DNA from: 79-D21 sp022839995
GTDB lineage: Bacteria; Synergistota; Synergistia; Synergistales; 79-D21
Direction: 5' to 3'
NCBI GenBank assembly: GCA_022839995.1
Contig: JALHIN010000020.1
Span: 1 to 34,376 of the forward strand
DNA: 34,376 nucleotides
In this document: positions 15,634 to 23,179 of the stretch, one piece after another
How positions within the stretch are numbered: position 1 is the first letter of the stretch
How the letters are laid out: each line of letters begins with the position of its first letter
The notes under the pieces: model-generated
What the model was told of the DNA's origin: nothing
The model's input: only the letters and a program-made list of their open reading frames with translations
Databases searched by the model: none
Position numbers and translations under genes: made by a program

Positions 15634-16875
15634 ATGGAAAACGGGACCAGCGGCTTCAGCGTGTCTTCAGAGGTAGGGCGCCTCAAGCGCGTGATGCTCC
15701 ACCGGCCGGGCAAGGAACTTGAACGCCTGACGATCGACAACAAGGACGAGCTCCTTTTCGATGACATCCTTTGGGTCGAGGAGGCCCAGAAGGAGCATGA
15801 CGCCTACGCCGACCTCCTGCGCGACAACGGCATCGAAGTTGTGTATTTCAGGAATTGCTTGGCCCACGTCCTGCGGGAGGAAGAGATTCGCTCCATGCTC
15901 CTGGACGAGGTGCTTGCCTGGGAAGCTCTCGATTATCCCCTCCTTTGCGGCCTGAAAACGGAAATGATGGGCGTCCCTTCACCCGAGCTGGCGGAAATCC
16001 TGACAGGCGGGTTGACGAAGTCGGAAGCCTGTGAGCTTTTGGGCAACTGCCAGAGCCTGGTTCTAAACACCCTCGCGGACCACGAGCTTCTGATCAGGCC
16101 TTTGCCGAACCTCTACTTCCAAAGGGACCCGTACTCCTTCGTGAAAAACGGAGTCATCATCAGCGTCATGAGTTTCGGTGCAAGGCAGCGCGAACCGATC
16201 TACGCCCGCTATATCTTCAAGTATCACCCCTATTTCAAGGACGTGAAGATCTTTTTCGGAGAGGAAAAGCTCGACGGGGTACCCTACTGCATCGAAGGCG
16301 GCGATTTCCACGTTCTTTCCGAAGACACGGTCGCCATCGGCATCAGCCAGAGGACGACCGCCGGATCGGTGCAAATCGTCGGCAGAAGGCTTGCAAAAGA
16401 AGCTGGAATCAGAACCGTTCTTGCGGTCGATATCCCAAAGCACCGGGCCTACATGCACCTGGATACGGTCTTCACCATGGTGGACTGGGATGCCTTCACG
16501 ATTTTCCCAGGGGTCGCCAACCGAATCCGGGTCTGGGAGCTTTCGTACGATGAGGGTGGAAACCTGGTCCGGATCGAGGAAAGCCGAAATCTTGTCGAGA
16601 TCCTCAAGAAGTCTCTCAAGCTAGACCGGGTCCGCCTGATCGAAACCGGCGGAGGAGATCCCGTGCTGGCTGCCAGGGACCAATGGAATGACGGAACGAA
16701 CACGTTCAGCATCGCCCCCGGTGTCGTCGTGACCTACCGGAGGAACGTAGTGTCGAATACTGTTTTGCGCGAAAACGGGATCAAAGTCTATGAAATCCGG
16801 GGTGCGGAGTTGGGCCGGGGCAGAGGCGGCCCGCGCTGCATGAGCATGCCTCTCGAACGGGAACCGAAGCGTTGA
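15634..16875 (+). CDS. arcA: Arginine deiminase
   Basis: A 413-aa guanidino-modifying enzyme that converts arginine to citrulline and ammonia. Key residues: D166 in YFQRDP, E221 and D224 in IEGGDFHVL, H275 and D277 in YMHLDTVFTMVD, and the nucleophile C402 in GGPRCMSMP near the C-terminus. Length is normal (about 405-415 aa). ATG 15634 follows AAGGAGGGG with good spacing. It starts the catabolic arginine pair with arcB 60 bp downstream; carbamate kinase (arcC) and an arginine/ornithine antiporter (arcD) are not adjacent. Confidence 0.96.
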   Translation: MENGTSGFSVSSEVGRLKRVMLHRPGKELERLTIDNKDELLFDDILWVEEAQKEHDAYADLLRDNGIEVVYFRNCLAHVLREEEIRSMLLDEVLAWEALDYPLLCGLKTEMMGVPSPELAEILTGGLTKSEACELLGNCQSLVLNTLADHELLIRPLPNLYFQRDPYSFVKNGVIISVMSFGARQREPIYARYIFKYHPYFKDVKIFFGEEKLDGVPYCIEGGDFHVLSEDTVAIGISQRTTAGSVQIVGRRLAKEAGIRTVLAVDIPKHRAYMHLDTVFTMVDWDAFTIFPGVANRIRVWELSYDEGGNLVRIEESRNLVEILKKSLKLDRVRLIETGGGDPVLAARDQWNDGTNTFSIAPGVVVTYRRNVVSNTVLRENGIKVYEIRGAELGRGRGGPRCMSMPLEREPKR

Positions 16876-16935
16876 CCCCGGTTTCCTGGAGATGAATCCT
16901 GTCGTCCATCACAATCAAAGAGGAGGAAGAGTACC

Positions 16936-17880
16936 ATGCCCGTTAACCTGAAAGGCCGCAGTTTTCTAACCCTCAAGGATTTCACCCCTGAAGAGATCGA
17001 GTACCTCCTGAAACTGTCCGCAGACCTGAAGATGAAAAAGCGGATGGGGATCCGGGGAAACCTGCTTGCCGGCAAAAACATCGCCCTGATCTTCGAAAAG
17101 CCCTCGACTCGTACCCGCTGTGCATTCACGGTCGCCTGCATCGACGAGGGAGCCCACCCCGAATACCTGGGGAAGAACGACATCCAGCTCGGCCACAAGG
17201 AAGACGTCAAGGACACGGCAAGGGTCCTTGGACGGATGTTCGACGGGATCGAGTTCCGTGGATTCAAGCAGAGCGTGGTCGAAGAACTGGCCCGTTACAG
17301 CGGGGTGCCGGTCTGGAACGGACTGACGGATACCTACCACCCCACCCAGATCCTTGCCGATTTTCTGACCATCCAGGAGAACTTCGGGCACCTGAAGGGA
17401 ATCAAGCTCGTGTACTGCGGTGACGGCCGCAATAACATGGCAAACTCCCTGATGATCGGATCCGCGAAAATGGGGGTCAACTTCGTGATCGCCGCTCCGA
17501 AGTCTCTTTGGCCGGAATCGGACCTGGTGGAATATTGCAAGGGGATTGCGAAAGAAACCGGCTCAACAATCCAGTTTACGGAAAATGCCCTGGAAGCCGT
17601 CAAGGACGCCGATGCCATTTACACGGATGTCTGGGCTTCCATGGGAGAGGAAGACAAAATGGCGGAACGCGTCGCCCTGCTTTCCCCCTACCAGGTGAAC
17701 TCCAAGCTGATGGCCGCCACCGGAAAGGAAAGCACGATCTTCCTCCACTGCCTCCCCGCCGTCAAGGGGAAAGAAGTGACCGAGGACGTTTTCGAATCCA
17801 GAAATTCGAAAGTTTTCGATGAGGCAGAGAACCGCCTCCACACGATCAAGGCGGTTATGGTCGCGACCCTGGCAAACTAG
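16936..17880 (+). CDS. arcB: Ornithine carbamoyltransferase (probably catabolic)
   Basis: A 314-aa enzyme. The carbamoyl-phosphate motif STRTR is at 57-61, HPTQ at 135-138, and the ornithine-site HCLPA at 271-275. The family exchanges ornithine plus carbamoyl phosphate for citrulline; next to arcA it most likely runs towards carbamoyl phosphate. The FEKPSTRTRCAF context is shared by ArcB and the longer ArgF enzymes, so the biosynthetic name argF is possible. ATG 16936 has AGAGGAGGAAG upstream. A strong terminator follows within 70 bp. Confidence 0.93.
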   Translation: MPVNLKGRSFLTLKDFTPEEIEYLLKLSADLKMKKRMGIRGNLLAGKNIALIFEKPSTRTRCAFTVACIDEGAHPEYLGKNDIQLGHKEDVKDTARVLGRMFDGIEFRGFKQSVVEELARYSGVPVWNGLTDTYHPTQILADFLTIQENFGHLKGIKLVYCGDGRNNMANSLMIGSAKMGVNFVIAAPKSLWPESDLVEYCKGIAKETGSTIQFTENALEAVKDADAIYTDVWASMGEEDKMAERVALLSPYQVNSKLMAATGKESTIFLHCLPAVKGKEVTEDVFESRNSKVFDEAENRLHTIKAVMVATLAN

Positions 17881-17917
17881 CCTGGCCGACTCCCTTCCAC
17901 TCGACAAAGGAAGCTGG

Positions 17918-17949
17918 GGGGCCTCCTCTCAGGGGAGGCCCCTTTTTTT
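17918..17949 (+). terminator. Strong intrinsic terminator after arcB
   Basis: Left arm GGGGCCTCC (17918-17926), 7-nt loop, right arm GGAGGCCCC (17934-17942), then seven T (17943-17949). The 9-bp GC-rich stem followed by a U-run is a classic terminator for arcB. It lies between convergent arcB and nikR; on the minus strand the following sequence is only mildly U-rich, so it may serve nikR weakly. Confidence 0.92.
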
Positions 17950-17956
17950 CGAACCG

Positions 17957-18367
17957 TCAAATCGGAGGCAACAGGCTTGGGACCCCGACCCGAATGCAGC
18001 CCAGGGAAGACGCCGCTTCCACAAAGCGGACGATTTCCTGGGTGGAGCCACGTAGCACGACCACTTCCATGCAAGTATCATGATCGATATGGACATGCGT
18101 GGTACAGACAATGGCTCCCATGAAATCGTGCTGCAGGCGCGTGATTTCGCTGCTGGCATCCCGGCTGTGATGGTCGTAGGAAAAGGTGAAGCTCCCATAG
18201 GCTTCTCCCTCCTGGACCTCCCAAAGGGTTTGCCCGATGTAGTCCCTAATGATCTGTCTCAGGGCATCCGACCGGCTTTTCAGCTTCTTTTTTTCGATCC
18301 AGCGGTCGAACTCGCTCACCAGGGGTTCCGGCATCGAAACACTGAAACGGACCAGTTTTTCGGCCAA
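17957..18367 (-). CDS. nikR: NikR nickel-responsive ribbon-helix-helix regulator
   Basis: A 136-aa transcription factor, the only minus-strand gene. The N-terminal ribbon-helix-helix (about 1-45, VRFSVSMPEPLVSEFDRWI) binds DNA; the C-terminal ACT-like domain has all four high-affinity nickel ligands: H80 in LQHDF, H91 and H93 in HVHIDH, and C99. These match E. coli H76, H87, H89 and C95 with a constant offset. It starts at TTG (complement of 18365-18367), supported by a perfect Shine-Dalgarno GGAGGTGA (complement of 18374-18381). No nickel transporter, urease or hydrogenase gene is adjacent, so its targets are elsewhere. Confidence 0.93.
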   Translation of the reverse strand: MAEKLVRFSVSMPEPLVSEFDRWIEKKKLKSRSDALRQIIRDYIGQTLWEVQEGEAYGSFTFSYDHHSRDASSEITRLQHDFMGAIVCTTHVHIDHDTCMEVVVLRGSTQEIVRFVEAASSLGCIRVGVPSLLPPI

Positions 18368-18373
18368 ATCGAT

Positions 18374-18381
18374 TCACCTCC
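18374..18381 (-). promoter_or_regulatory. Ribosome binding site deciding the nikR TTG start
   Basis: The complement reads GGAGGTGA, 6 nt before a TTG codon. No ATG or GTG at a usable distance gives the conserved NikR N-terminus, so TTG is the start. Confidence 0.7.
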
Positions 18382-18407
18382 ATTGCCCGGAAAGGGGGAA
18401 AGACAGG

Positions 18408-19181
18408 ATGCGTCCGGTTCGTGTCGCAATCATCCAAACGGGAAGCAACCCGGATACACCGCTTGAACTTGCCTCCAGGGTGGAATCGCGCCTCCGAGAG
18501 CTTCCAGCCGACGTCTCGCTCGCCATCTTACCAGAACTCTGGAGCCTTTCGCACCTGGGCGAATCGCTCCCGGAAATGGCCCGCTTCAGCCCCTCCATCC
18601 TCGAGTCCCTGTCGAACCAGGCCCGCCGCCGGATCCATGCCATTCATTGCGGGAGCCTGCCCTGGCTGGAGCAGGGCTTCCTGTACAACCGCTCTTTTTT
18701 CATCGGTGAGGAGGGGAGGGTGATCGCCCGTTACGATCAAACCCACTTCCTGCCCTCGGTGAGAGAAGATTCCCCGTTTCGGGCCGGCAAGGCCCCCTCT
18801 CCCTTTCTCTGGAAAAGTGCCGTATGGGGAACGGCAATCGGCAGGGATCTCCTGTATCCCGAATTCATCCGCAGTCTCACCCTGGCTGGAGTCCGAATCC
18901 TTCTCGTTTCCGCGTCCTGGCCGAAAAACCGGCTTGCCGAATGGAGAGCGCTCCTGCTGGCCCGATCAATCGAGAACCAGGTTTTCACCTTGGGCTGCAA
19001 CCGTCACGGGAATTCGATGGGGATCGGTCCGGACGGAACCCTTCTGGCCGAGGCCGGAGAAGGACAGGAGACGCTAATTTTCGAAATCGACCCGATGGAA
19101 ACCGAGAGGGTCCGAAAAGCTTGCCCGCTCTCGGAAGGCCGGCGGCGGGACCTGTATTCCATCCTTTCCTCGATGGCCTGA
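18408..19181 (+). CDS. Nitrilase-fold protein lacking catalytic Lys and Cys (probable pseudoenzyme)
   Basis: A 257-aa carbon-nitrogen hydrolase fold protein. Fold landmarks are clear: VAIIQTGSNPD at the start, AILPELW with the catalytic-position Glu43, GRVIARYD, and AEWRALLLARSIENQVFTLGCNRHG. In active nitrilases a Y-x-K-x-H motif supplies the Lys; here it is YDQTHF with Gln111. The nucleophile region (I-C-x-D-hydrophobic-x-P-E) reads IGRDLLYPEF with Gly145 in place of Cys. The spacing of E43, Q111 and G145 fits the usual triad positions, so two of three catalytic residues are lost. ATG 18408 has GGGGGAA about 8 nt upstream; an open frame reaching back to 18249 is not needed. It lies 77 bp before nadE, so it could be a degenerate relative of the glutaminase partner of NAD synthetase. 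Confidence 0.8.
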   Translation: MRPVRVAIIQTGSNPDTPLELASRVESRLRELPADVSLAILPELWSLSHLGESLPEMARFSPSILESLSNQARRRIHAIHCGSLPWLEQGFLYNRSFFIGEEGRVIARYDQTHFLPSVREDSPFRAGKAPSPFLWKSAVWGTAIGRDLLYPEFIRSLTLAGVRILLVSASWPKNRLAEWRALLLARSIENQVFTLGCNRHGNSMGIGPDGTLLAEAGEGQETLIFEIDPMETERVRKACPLSEGRRRDLYSILSSMA

Positions 19182-19208
19182 GAACGCCTGAAGGGAAAGC
19201 GGGGGATA

Positions 19209-19217
19209 TGCTAGAAT
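19209..19217 (+). promoter_or_regulatory. Possible extended -10 promoter before nadE
   Basis: TGCTAGAAT fits an extended -10 (TGn plus TAGAAT). A poor -35-like CTGAAG lies 18 bp upstream. It would give nadE its own transcript with a leader of about 35 nt. Confidence 0.35.
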
Positions 19218-19258
19218 GTGACTGGTTTTAACTTTCAAGATCAGGAGATAGGAGAAAC

Positions 19259-20008
19259 ATGCCCATCCTATACCGCGACCCGTCAATCCTGCTTGCATCC
19301 ATCGAGAACTGGCTAGCCGAACAACTCCGCTCCGCGGGTGACAAAGGGGGTATCGTCGGCTTGAGCGGAGGCATCGATTCCGCCGTGGTCGCCGCGATTT
19401 TGAAGCGTGTCTGCGGAAACAGGATGCTTGCCGTTATCATGCCCTGCCACAGTCATCCGGAAGACCGCCTTCACGCAGCAATGGTGGCAGCCCATCTCCA
19501 GATCCCCCACTTGACCGTCGACCTGACGGAGACCTATGATGCCCTCATTTCGGCTCTGGGGGAAGGCGAAGGAAGCAGGATGGCACAGGCTAACCTGAAA
19601 CCCAGGCTGAGAATGAGCACCCTCTATTTCCTGGCCCAGACACGAAACATGCTTGTCTGCGGTACCGGGAACAAAGTGGAATTGACCGTCGGATACTTTA
19701 CGAAATACGGAGATTCCGGGGTGGACCTACTCCCCCTGGGAGACCTGCTGAAAGGCGAAGTCCGGCAATTGGCAGGACTTCTGGAGGTTCCCGCCCCCAT
19801 CATCGACAAGCCGCCTTCGGCCGGCCTCTGGGAGGGGCAGACGGATGAGGGGGAAATGGGAGTGACCTACGATGAATTGGACCGTTTCCTGGCACTTGGG
19901 GAAGGATCGGACAAGGTTCGAAACTTCGTGGAACAATCACGTGCCCGCTCGGAGCACAAGAGAAGAACTCCTCCCATTTGTCGAATCAGCGAGACGAAAC
20001 AAGCATGA
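19259..20008 (+). CDS. nadE: NAD synthetase, ammonia-dependent short form
   Basis: A 249-aa PP-loop ATP pyrophosphatase that amidates deamido-NAD to NAD. The loop SGGIDS is at 36-41; NLKPRLRMSTLYFLAQ, GTGNKVELTVGYFTKYGD and KPPSAGLWEGQTDE are typical of NadE. It has no attached glutaminase domain, so it should use free ammonia, which would be plentiful in an amino-acid fermenter. A nitrilase-fold gene with a broken active site precedes it. ATG 19259 has AGGAGA 6-10 nt upstream. Confidence 0.95.
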   Translation: MPILYRDPSILLASIENWLAEQLRSAGDKGGIVGLSGGIDSAVVAAILKRVCGNRMLAVIMPCHSHPEDRLHAAMVAAHLQIPHLTVDLTETYDALISALGEGEGSRMAQANLKPRLRMSTLYFLAQTRNMLVCGTGNKVELTVGYFTKYGDSGVDLLPLGDLLKGEVRQLAGLLEVPAPIIDKPPSAGLWEGQTDEGEMGVTYDELDRFLALGEGSDKVRNFVEQSRARSEHKRRTPPICRISETKQA

Positions 20009-20025
20009 CGAAGAGGTGATCATCG

Positions 20026-20781
20026 ATGTCAGGACATTCAAAGTGGGCAAACATCAAGCATAGGAAAGGAGCTCAGGACGCAAAGAAGGGTGCGATCTTC
20101 CAGAAGCTCGCCAAGTTCATCATCGTTGCGGCCCGCGAGGGCGGGGGAGACCCGAACGCCAACTTCCGCCTCAAGACCGCCATCGAAAAAGCCCGCGAAT
20201 ACAACATGCCGATGGACAACATCGAACGGGCGATCAAGCGGGGAACGGGCGAGATCGAAGGAGCGACCTACGAGGAAATCACGTACGAGGGGTTCGGCCC
20301 GGCGGGCGTTGCGATTCTCGTTGAAACGCTCACTGACAACCGCAATCGGACCAGTGCCGAAATGCGCTCCCTTTTTTCCCGCAACGGCGGCAACATGGGG
20401 GAAGCCGGCTCGGTAAGCTGGATGTTCGAAAGAAGGGGAGTCCTCAGCATCTCCGGGAAAGGCCTGGACGAGGAAAAGCTAATGGAAGCCTCCATCGAGG
20501 GCGGGGCGGATGACCTGGTACCGGACGGCGATGAGGGGTACACGGTCTACTGCGATCCCTCTGTTTTGTCCCAGGTCAAGGAGGCCTTGGCCGCGAAAGG
20601 CTATGCGGTTGCAAACGCGGAAGTCAGCATGGTCCCCAAGAGCTCCGTCGAAATCACGAAAAAGGAAGATGCCGCGAAAGTCCTGAAACTGGTGGAAATC
20701 CTTGAAGACCACGATGACGTCCAGAACGTCTACGGCAACTTCGACATCCCTGACGAGGTGATGGAGGCTATTGCTGGCTGA
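20026..20781 (+). CDS. yebC: YebC/PmpR-family protein (TACO1 family)
   Basis: A 251-aa protein starting with the family signature MSGHSKWANIKHRKGAQDAKK; LKTAIEKAREYNMPMDNIERAIKRG and YEGFGPAGVAILVETLTDNRNRT are also diagnostic. Members have been described as DNA-binding regulators and, more recently, as factors that help ribosomes through difficult proline-rich stretches; which applies here is not visible. It directly precedes ruvC, a very common arrangement. ATG 20026 has AAGAGGTGA upstream. Confidence 0.96.
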   Translation: MSGHSKWANIKHRKGAQDAKKGAIFQKLAKFIIVAAREGGGDPNANFRLKTAIEKAREYNMPMDNIERAIKRGTGEIEGATYEEITYEGFGPAGVAILVETLTDNRNRTSAEMRSLFSRNGGNMGEAGSVSWMFERRGVLSISGKGLDEEKLMEASIEGGADDLVPDGDEGYTVYCDPSVLSQVKEALAAKGYAVANAEVSMVPKSSVEITKKEDAAKVLKLVEILEDHDDVQNVYGNFDIPDEVMEAIAG

Positions 20782-21304
20782 TCGCCGTTCCATCCGCTGC
20801 CTGGGAATCGATCCGGGGATCGGGAGGATGGGCTTCGGGCTGGTCGTCCAGGACGGAAGTACGCTTACGGCCGTTGAATACGGTTGTATCGAAACGCCCG
20901 CCGGAGATCTCCTCCCTCAACGCTTGCTTTTTCTTTTCTCGTCTCTCGAGGAAATTTACCGCCGTCTTTCTCCGGATTTCCTTGCCGTTGAACGCCTGTA
21001 TTTCGGGAGAAACACGACGACGGCCGAGGCCGTCTGGCAGGCTAGGGGGGTTGTGCTCCTGCTGGCCGCGCAGAAAGGAATGGAGCTTTTCCAACCCAAA
21101 CCCGCGGAGGTGAAAATGGCGGTGGCGGGGAACGGCAACGCCACGAAGTCGCAAGTTCAGCGGATGGTCTGCGAGATCCTGCGCCTAAATGCACCCCCTC
21201 GCCCCGACGATGCCGCGGATGCGCTCGCGATCGCGATGACGGGACTGGCAATGAGAGCTGTCCAGACCAGGGTAAACACGGCAGGAGGTCAGGCCCCATG
21301 TTGA
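20771..21304 (+). CDS. ruvC: Crossover junction endodeoxyribonuclease RuvC
   Basis: A 177-aa Holliday-junction resolvase. The acidic catalytic set is D14 (CLGIDPGIG), E74 (LAVERLYFG), D147 and D150 (RPDDAADALAIA), aligned with E. coli D7, E66, D138 and D141. The start appears to be TTG 20771 within the end of yebC; GGAGG at 20763-20767 is only 3 nt away, so a slightly later non-ATG start is possible. It overlaps ruvA by 7 bp. Confidence 0.95.
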   Translation: MLADRRSIRCLGIDPGIGRMGFGLVVQDGSTLTAVEYGCIETPAGDLLPQRLLFLFSSLEEIYRRLSPDFLAVERLYFGRNTTTAEAVWQARGVVLLLAAQKGMELFQPKPAEVKMAVAGNGNATKSQVQRMVCEILRLNAPPRPDDAADALAIAMTGLAMRAVQTRVNTAGGQAPC

Positions 21305-21912
21305 GAAGCCTTTTCGGGCAGGTGCTCCGGGTCGAAGACGAGGTTGTGGTCATCGACGTCAACGGTTTGGGGATCGAGGTCCATTGCAGCAGGAGAGCCA
21401 TTGAATCCTGCGCGGAAGGGGAAATGGCCCGAATTCAGACCTTTCTCCTGGTCAACGAATCGGGGATTTCCCTTTTTGGCTTCGCGGACGACGAGGAACG
21501 GCGCCTTTTCCTCCAATTGCTTGCCGTGAAGGGAATCGGAGGCCGCATGGCGATGAGCCTGCTGCGGGCAGAATCCCCCGGAACGCTGATCAGGGCAATC
21601 CTCTCCTCAGACCTCGAGACGCTGACGAGGGTTCCCGGCGTTGGAAGAAAAACGGCCGAAAGGCTTTGCTTCGAGCTACGGGAGCGGCTCGCGAAAAGCT
21701 TCCCTTCCTTCACCTTCGAAGCGAAGGAAACCGCTTCTTCACCAGCAGGCAACGAAGTCATCGAAGCTTTGATCGGGCTCGGCTTTTCCAGGCACGAAGC
21801 CGCCGCTGCAGTACGCAACGCTCTAGCGCAAGCCGGCGACGGGGCTCGCGAAGAGGAGATCCTGGAATCCTCCTTGCGCCTTTTGAACCGCATCAGGGGT
21901 GAATACCGATGA
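21298..21912 (+). CDS. ruvA: Holliday junction branch migration protein RuvA
   Basis: A 204-aa protein that forms a tetramer on four-way DNA junctions and loads RuvB. The N-terminal OB domain (MLRSLFGQVLRVEDEVVVIDVNGLGIEV), the two helix-hairpin-helix motifs (LLAVKGIGGRMAMSLL and LTRVPGVGRKTAERLCFEL) and the C-terminal RuvB-binding domain (EVIEALIGLGFSRHEAAAAV) are all present. ATG 21298 has AGGAGGT upstream. The gene ends in an ATGA overlap with ruvB. Confidence 0.96.
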   Translation: MLRSLFGQVLRVEDEVVVIDVNGLGIEVHCSRRAIESCAEGEMARIQTFLLVNESGISLFGFADDEERRLFLQLLAVKGIGGRMAMSLLRAESPGTLIRAILSSDLETLTRVPGVGRKTAERLCFELRERLAKSFPSFTFEAKETASSPAGNEVIEALIGLGFSRHEAAAAVRNALAQAGDGAREEEILESSLRLLNRIRGEYR

Positions 21913-22952
21913 ACCAGGAAACGAACAGGATCGTCGAACCCCCCCGTATGTCCGGGGAAACGGAGCTTCTATCCTTACGGCCGCAAAGCCTGGAGGATTT
22001 TGTCGGGCAGAAGGCTCTCAGGGAGAAACTCCGGATCTATATCGACGCGGCCCGCATGAGAAAGGAACCCCTTGACCATCTCCTGTTCTTTGGCCCTCCG
22101 GGCCTCGGAAAAACGACGCTTGCCGGAATCATCGCCAACGAAATGTCCGGGAATTTGAAGGTCACGACCGGGCCCGCCCTTGAACGGGCAGGGGACCTAG
22201 CCGCTCTTCTTTCAAACATCCAGGCGGGGGACGTGCTTTTCATCGACGAAATCCACCGTCTTTCTCCCAATGTCGAGGAGATCCTGTATCCCTCCATGGA
22301 GGATTACTCGCTGGACATCATCGTTGGTAAAGGGCCGTTTGCCAGAAGCATCCGACTGAAACTCCCCCCCTTCACCCTGATCGGTGCGACCACCCGCCTG
22401 GGGCTTCTGACATCCCCACTGCGGGCTCGGTTCGGCATCGTGGAACAACTCGACCTTTACACCGTGGAGGAACTCTCCGAAATCGTAAGGCGAGGAGCAG
22501 CCCTGATGAGGATCGACATCGCCCCTCCGGCTGCGGATGTCATCGCGCAACGGTCAAGGGGCACACCAAGGGTGGCGATCCGGCTGCTCAAGAGGGTGCG
22601 GGACGTCGCCTCCGTCACCAACCATGCCCGGATCGACGCCGACCTGGCGAAAGACGCCCTTGAAATGCTGTCGATCGATCACTCAGGGCTGGACGAGGGA
22701 GACCGGAAACTGCTCCGTGCGCTCATCGAGCTTTTCTCCGGCGGTCCAGTCGGCTTGGCCACCCTGGCCGCGGCGCTCAACGAGGAGCAGCAAACGGTGG
22801 AGGATATTTACGAGCCTTTCCTGATCCGTAAAGGGCTGCTCGAACGAACGCCCAGAGGAAGAAGAGCAACCCCGGCTGCCTTTGAATATCTCGGAATCAC
22901 CCCTCCTGCGGGATACGCCCGCCAAATGACCCTCCTGGAGGGAACCGAATGA
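21909..22952 (+). CDS. ruvB: Holliday junction branch migration helicase RuvB
   Basis: A 347-aa AAA+ motor. Walker A GPPGLGKT is at 62-69, Walker B FIDEIHR around 111-117, sensor 1 GATTRLGLLTSPLRARFG, and the C-terminal winged-helix region ends with RGRRATPAAFEYLG. With RuvA it drives branch migration for RuvC to resolve. ATG 21909 forms a 4-bp overlap with ruvA. Length and motifs are normal. Confidence 0.97.
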   Translation: MNQETNRIVEPPRMSGETELLSLRPQSLEDFVGQKALREKLRIYIDAARMRKEPLDHLLFFGPPGLGKTTLAGIIANEMSGNLKVTTGPALERAGDLAALLSNIQAGDVLFIDEIHRLSPNVEEILYPSMEDYSLDIIVGKGPFARSIRLKLPPFTLIGATTRLGLLTSPLRARFGIVEQLDLYTVEELSEIVRRGAALMRIDIAPPAADVIAQRSRGTPRVAIRLLKRVRDVASVTNHARIDADLAKDALEMLSIDHSGLDEGDRKLLRALIELFSGGPVGLATLAAALNEEQQTVEDIYEPFLIRKGLLERTPRGRRATPAAFEYLGITPPAGYARQMTLLEGTE

Positions 22953-23179
22953 ACCTCTACGCCTTGGGGAAAGCCCTGGTTCAAATCGGACTGTTGATGG
23001 TTCTGCTTGGAGGACTTTTCCTGCTCGCAGGAAAAGTCGGACTCCCTTTCGGGAGGTTGCCCGGAGACCTCTCCTTTAGAGGGCGACATTTCATTTTCTT
23101 CGCGCCCATCGGCAGCATGATTCTGCTTAGCCTCGTCCTAACCCTGCTGCTAAACCTTTTTTTGAGGTGGTTCAAGTGA
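22949..23179 (+). CDS. DUF2905-like small membrane protein
   Basis: A 76-aa protein with two hydrophobic segments (about 8-29 and 52-72) around a loop with GLPFGRLPGDLSFRGRHFIFFAPIGS. The GRLPGD motif and size match the DUF2905 family, whose function is unknown. The ATG at 22949 overlaps the ruvB stop codon (ATGA), and the gene ends in a GTGA overlap with the SpoIID-like gene, so it is translated within this operon. I recall the ruvB-DUF2905 pairing from Thermotogae and Synergistetes but could not check it. Confidence 0.8.
   Translation: MNLYALGKALVQIGLLMVLLGGLFLLAGKVGLPFGRLPGDLSFRGRHFIFFAPIGSMILLSLVLTLLLNLFLRWFK

Noticed and set aside
18249..18407. Upstream extension of the nitrilase-fold gene into nikR
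   Set aside because: The extra 53 codons are antisense to nikR, show no nitrilase similarity, and a good ribosome binding site precedes ATG 18408.
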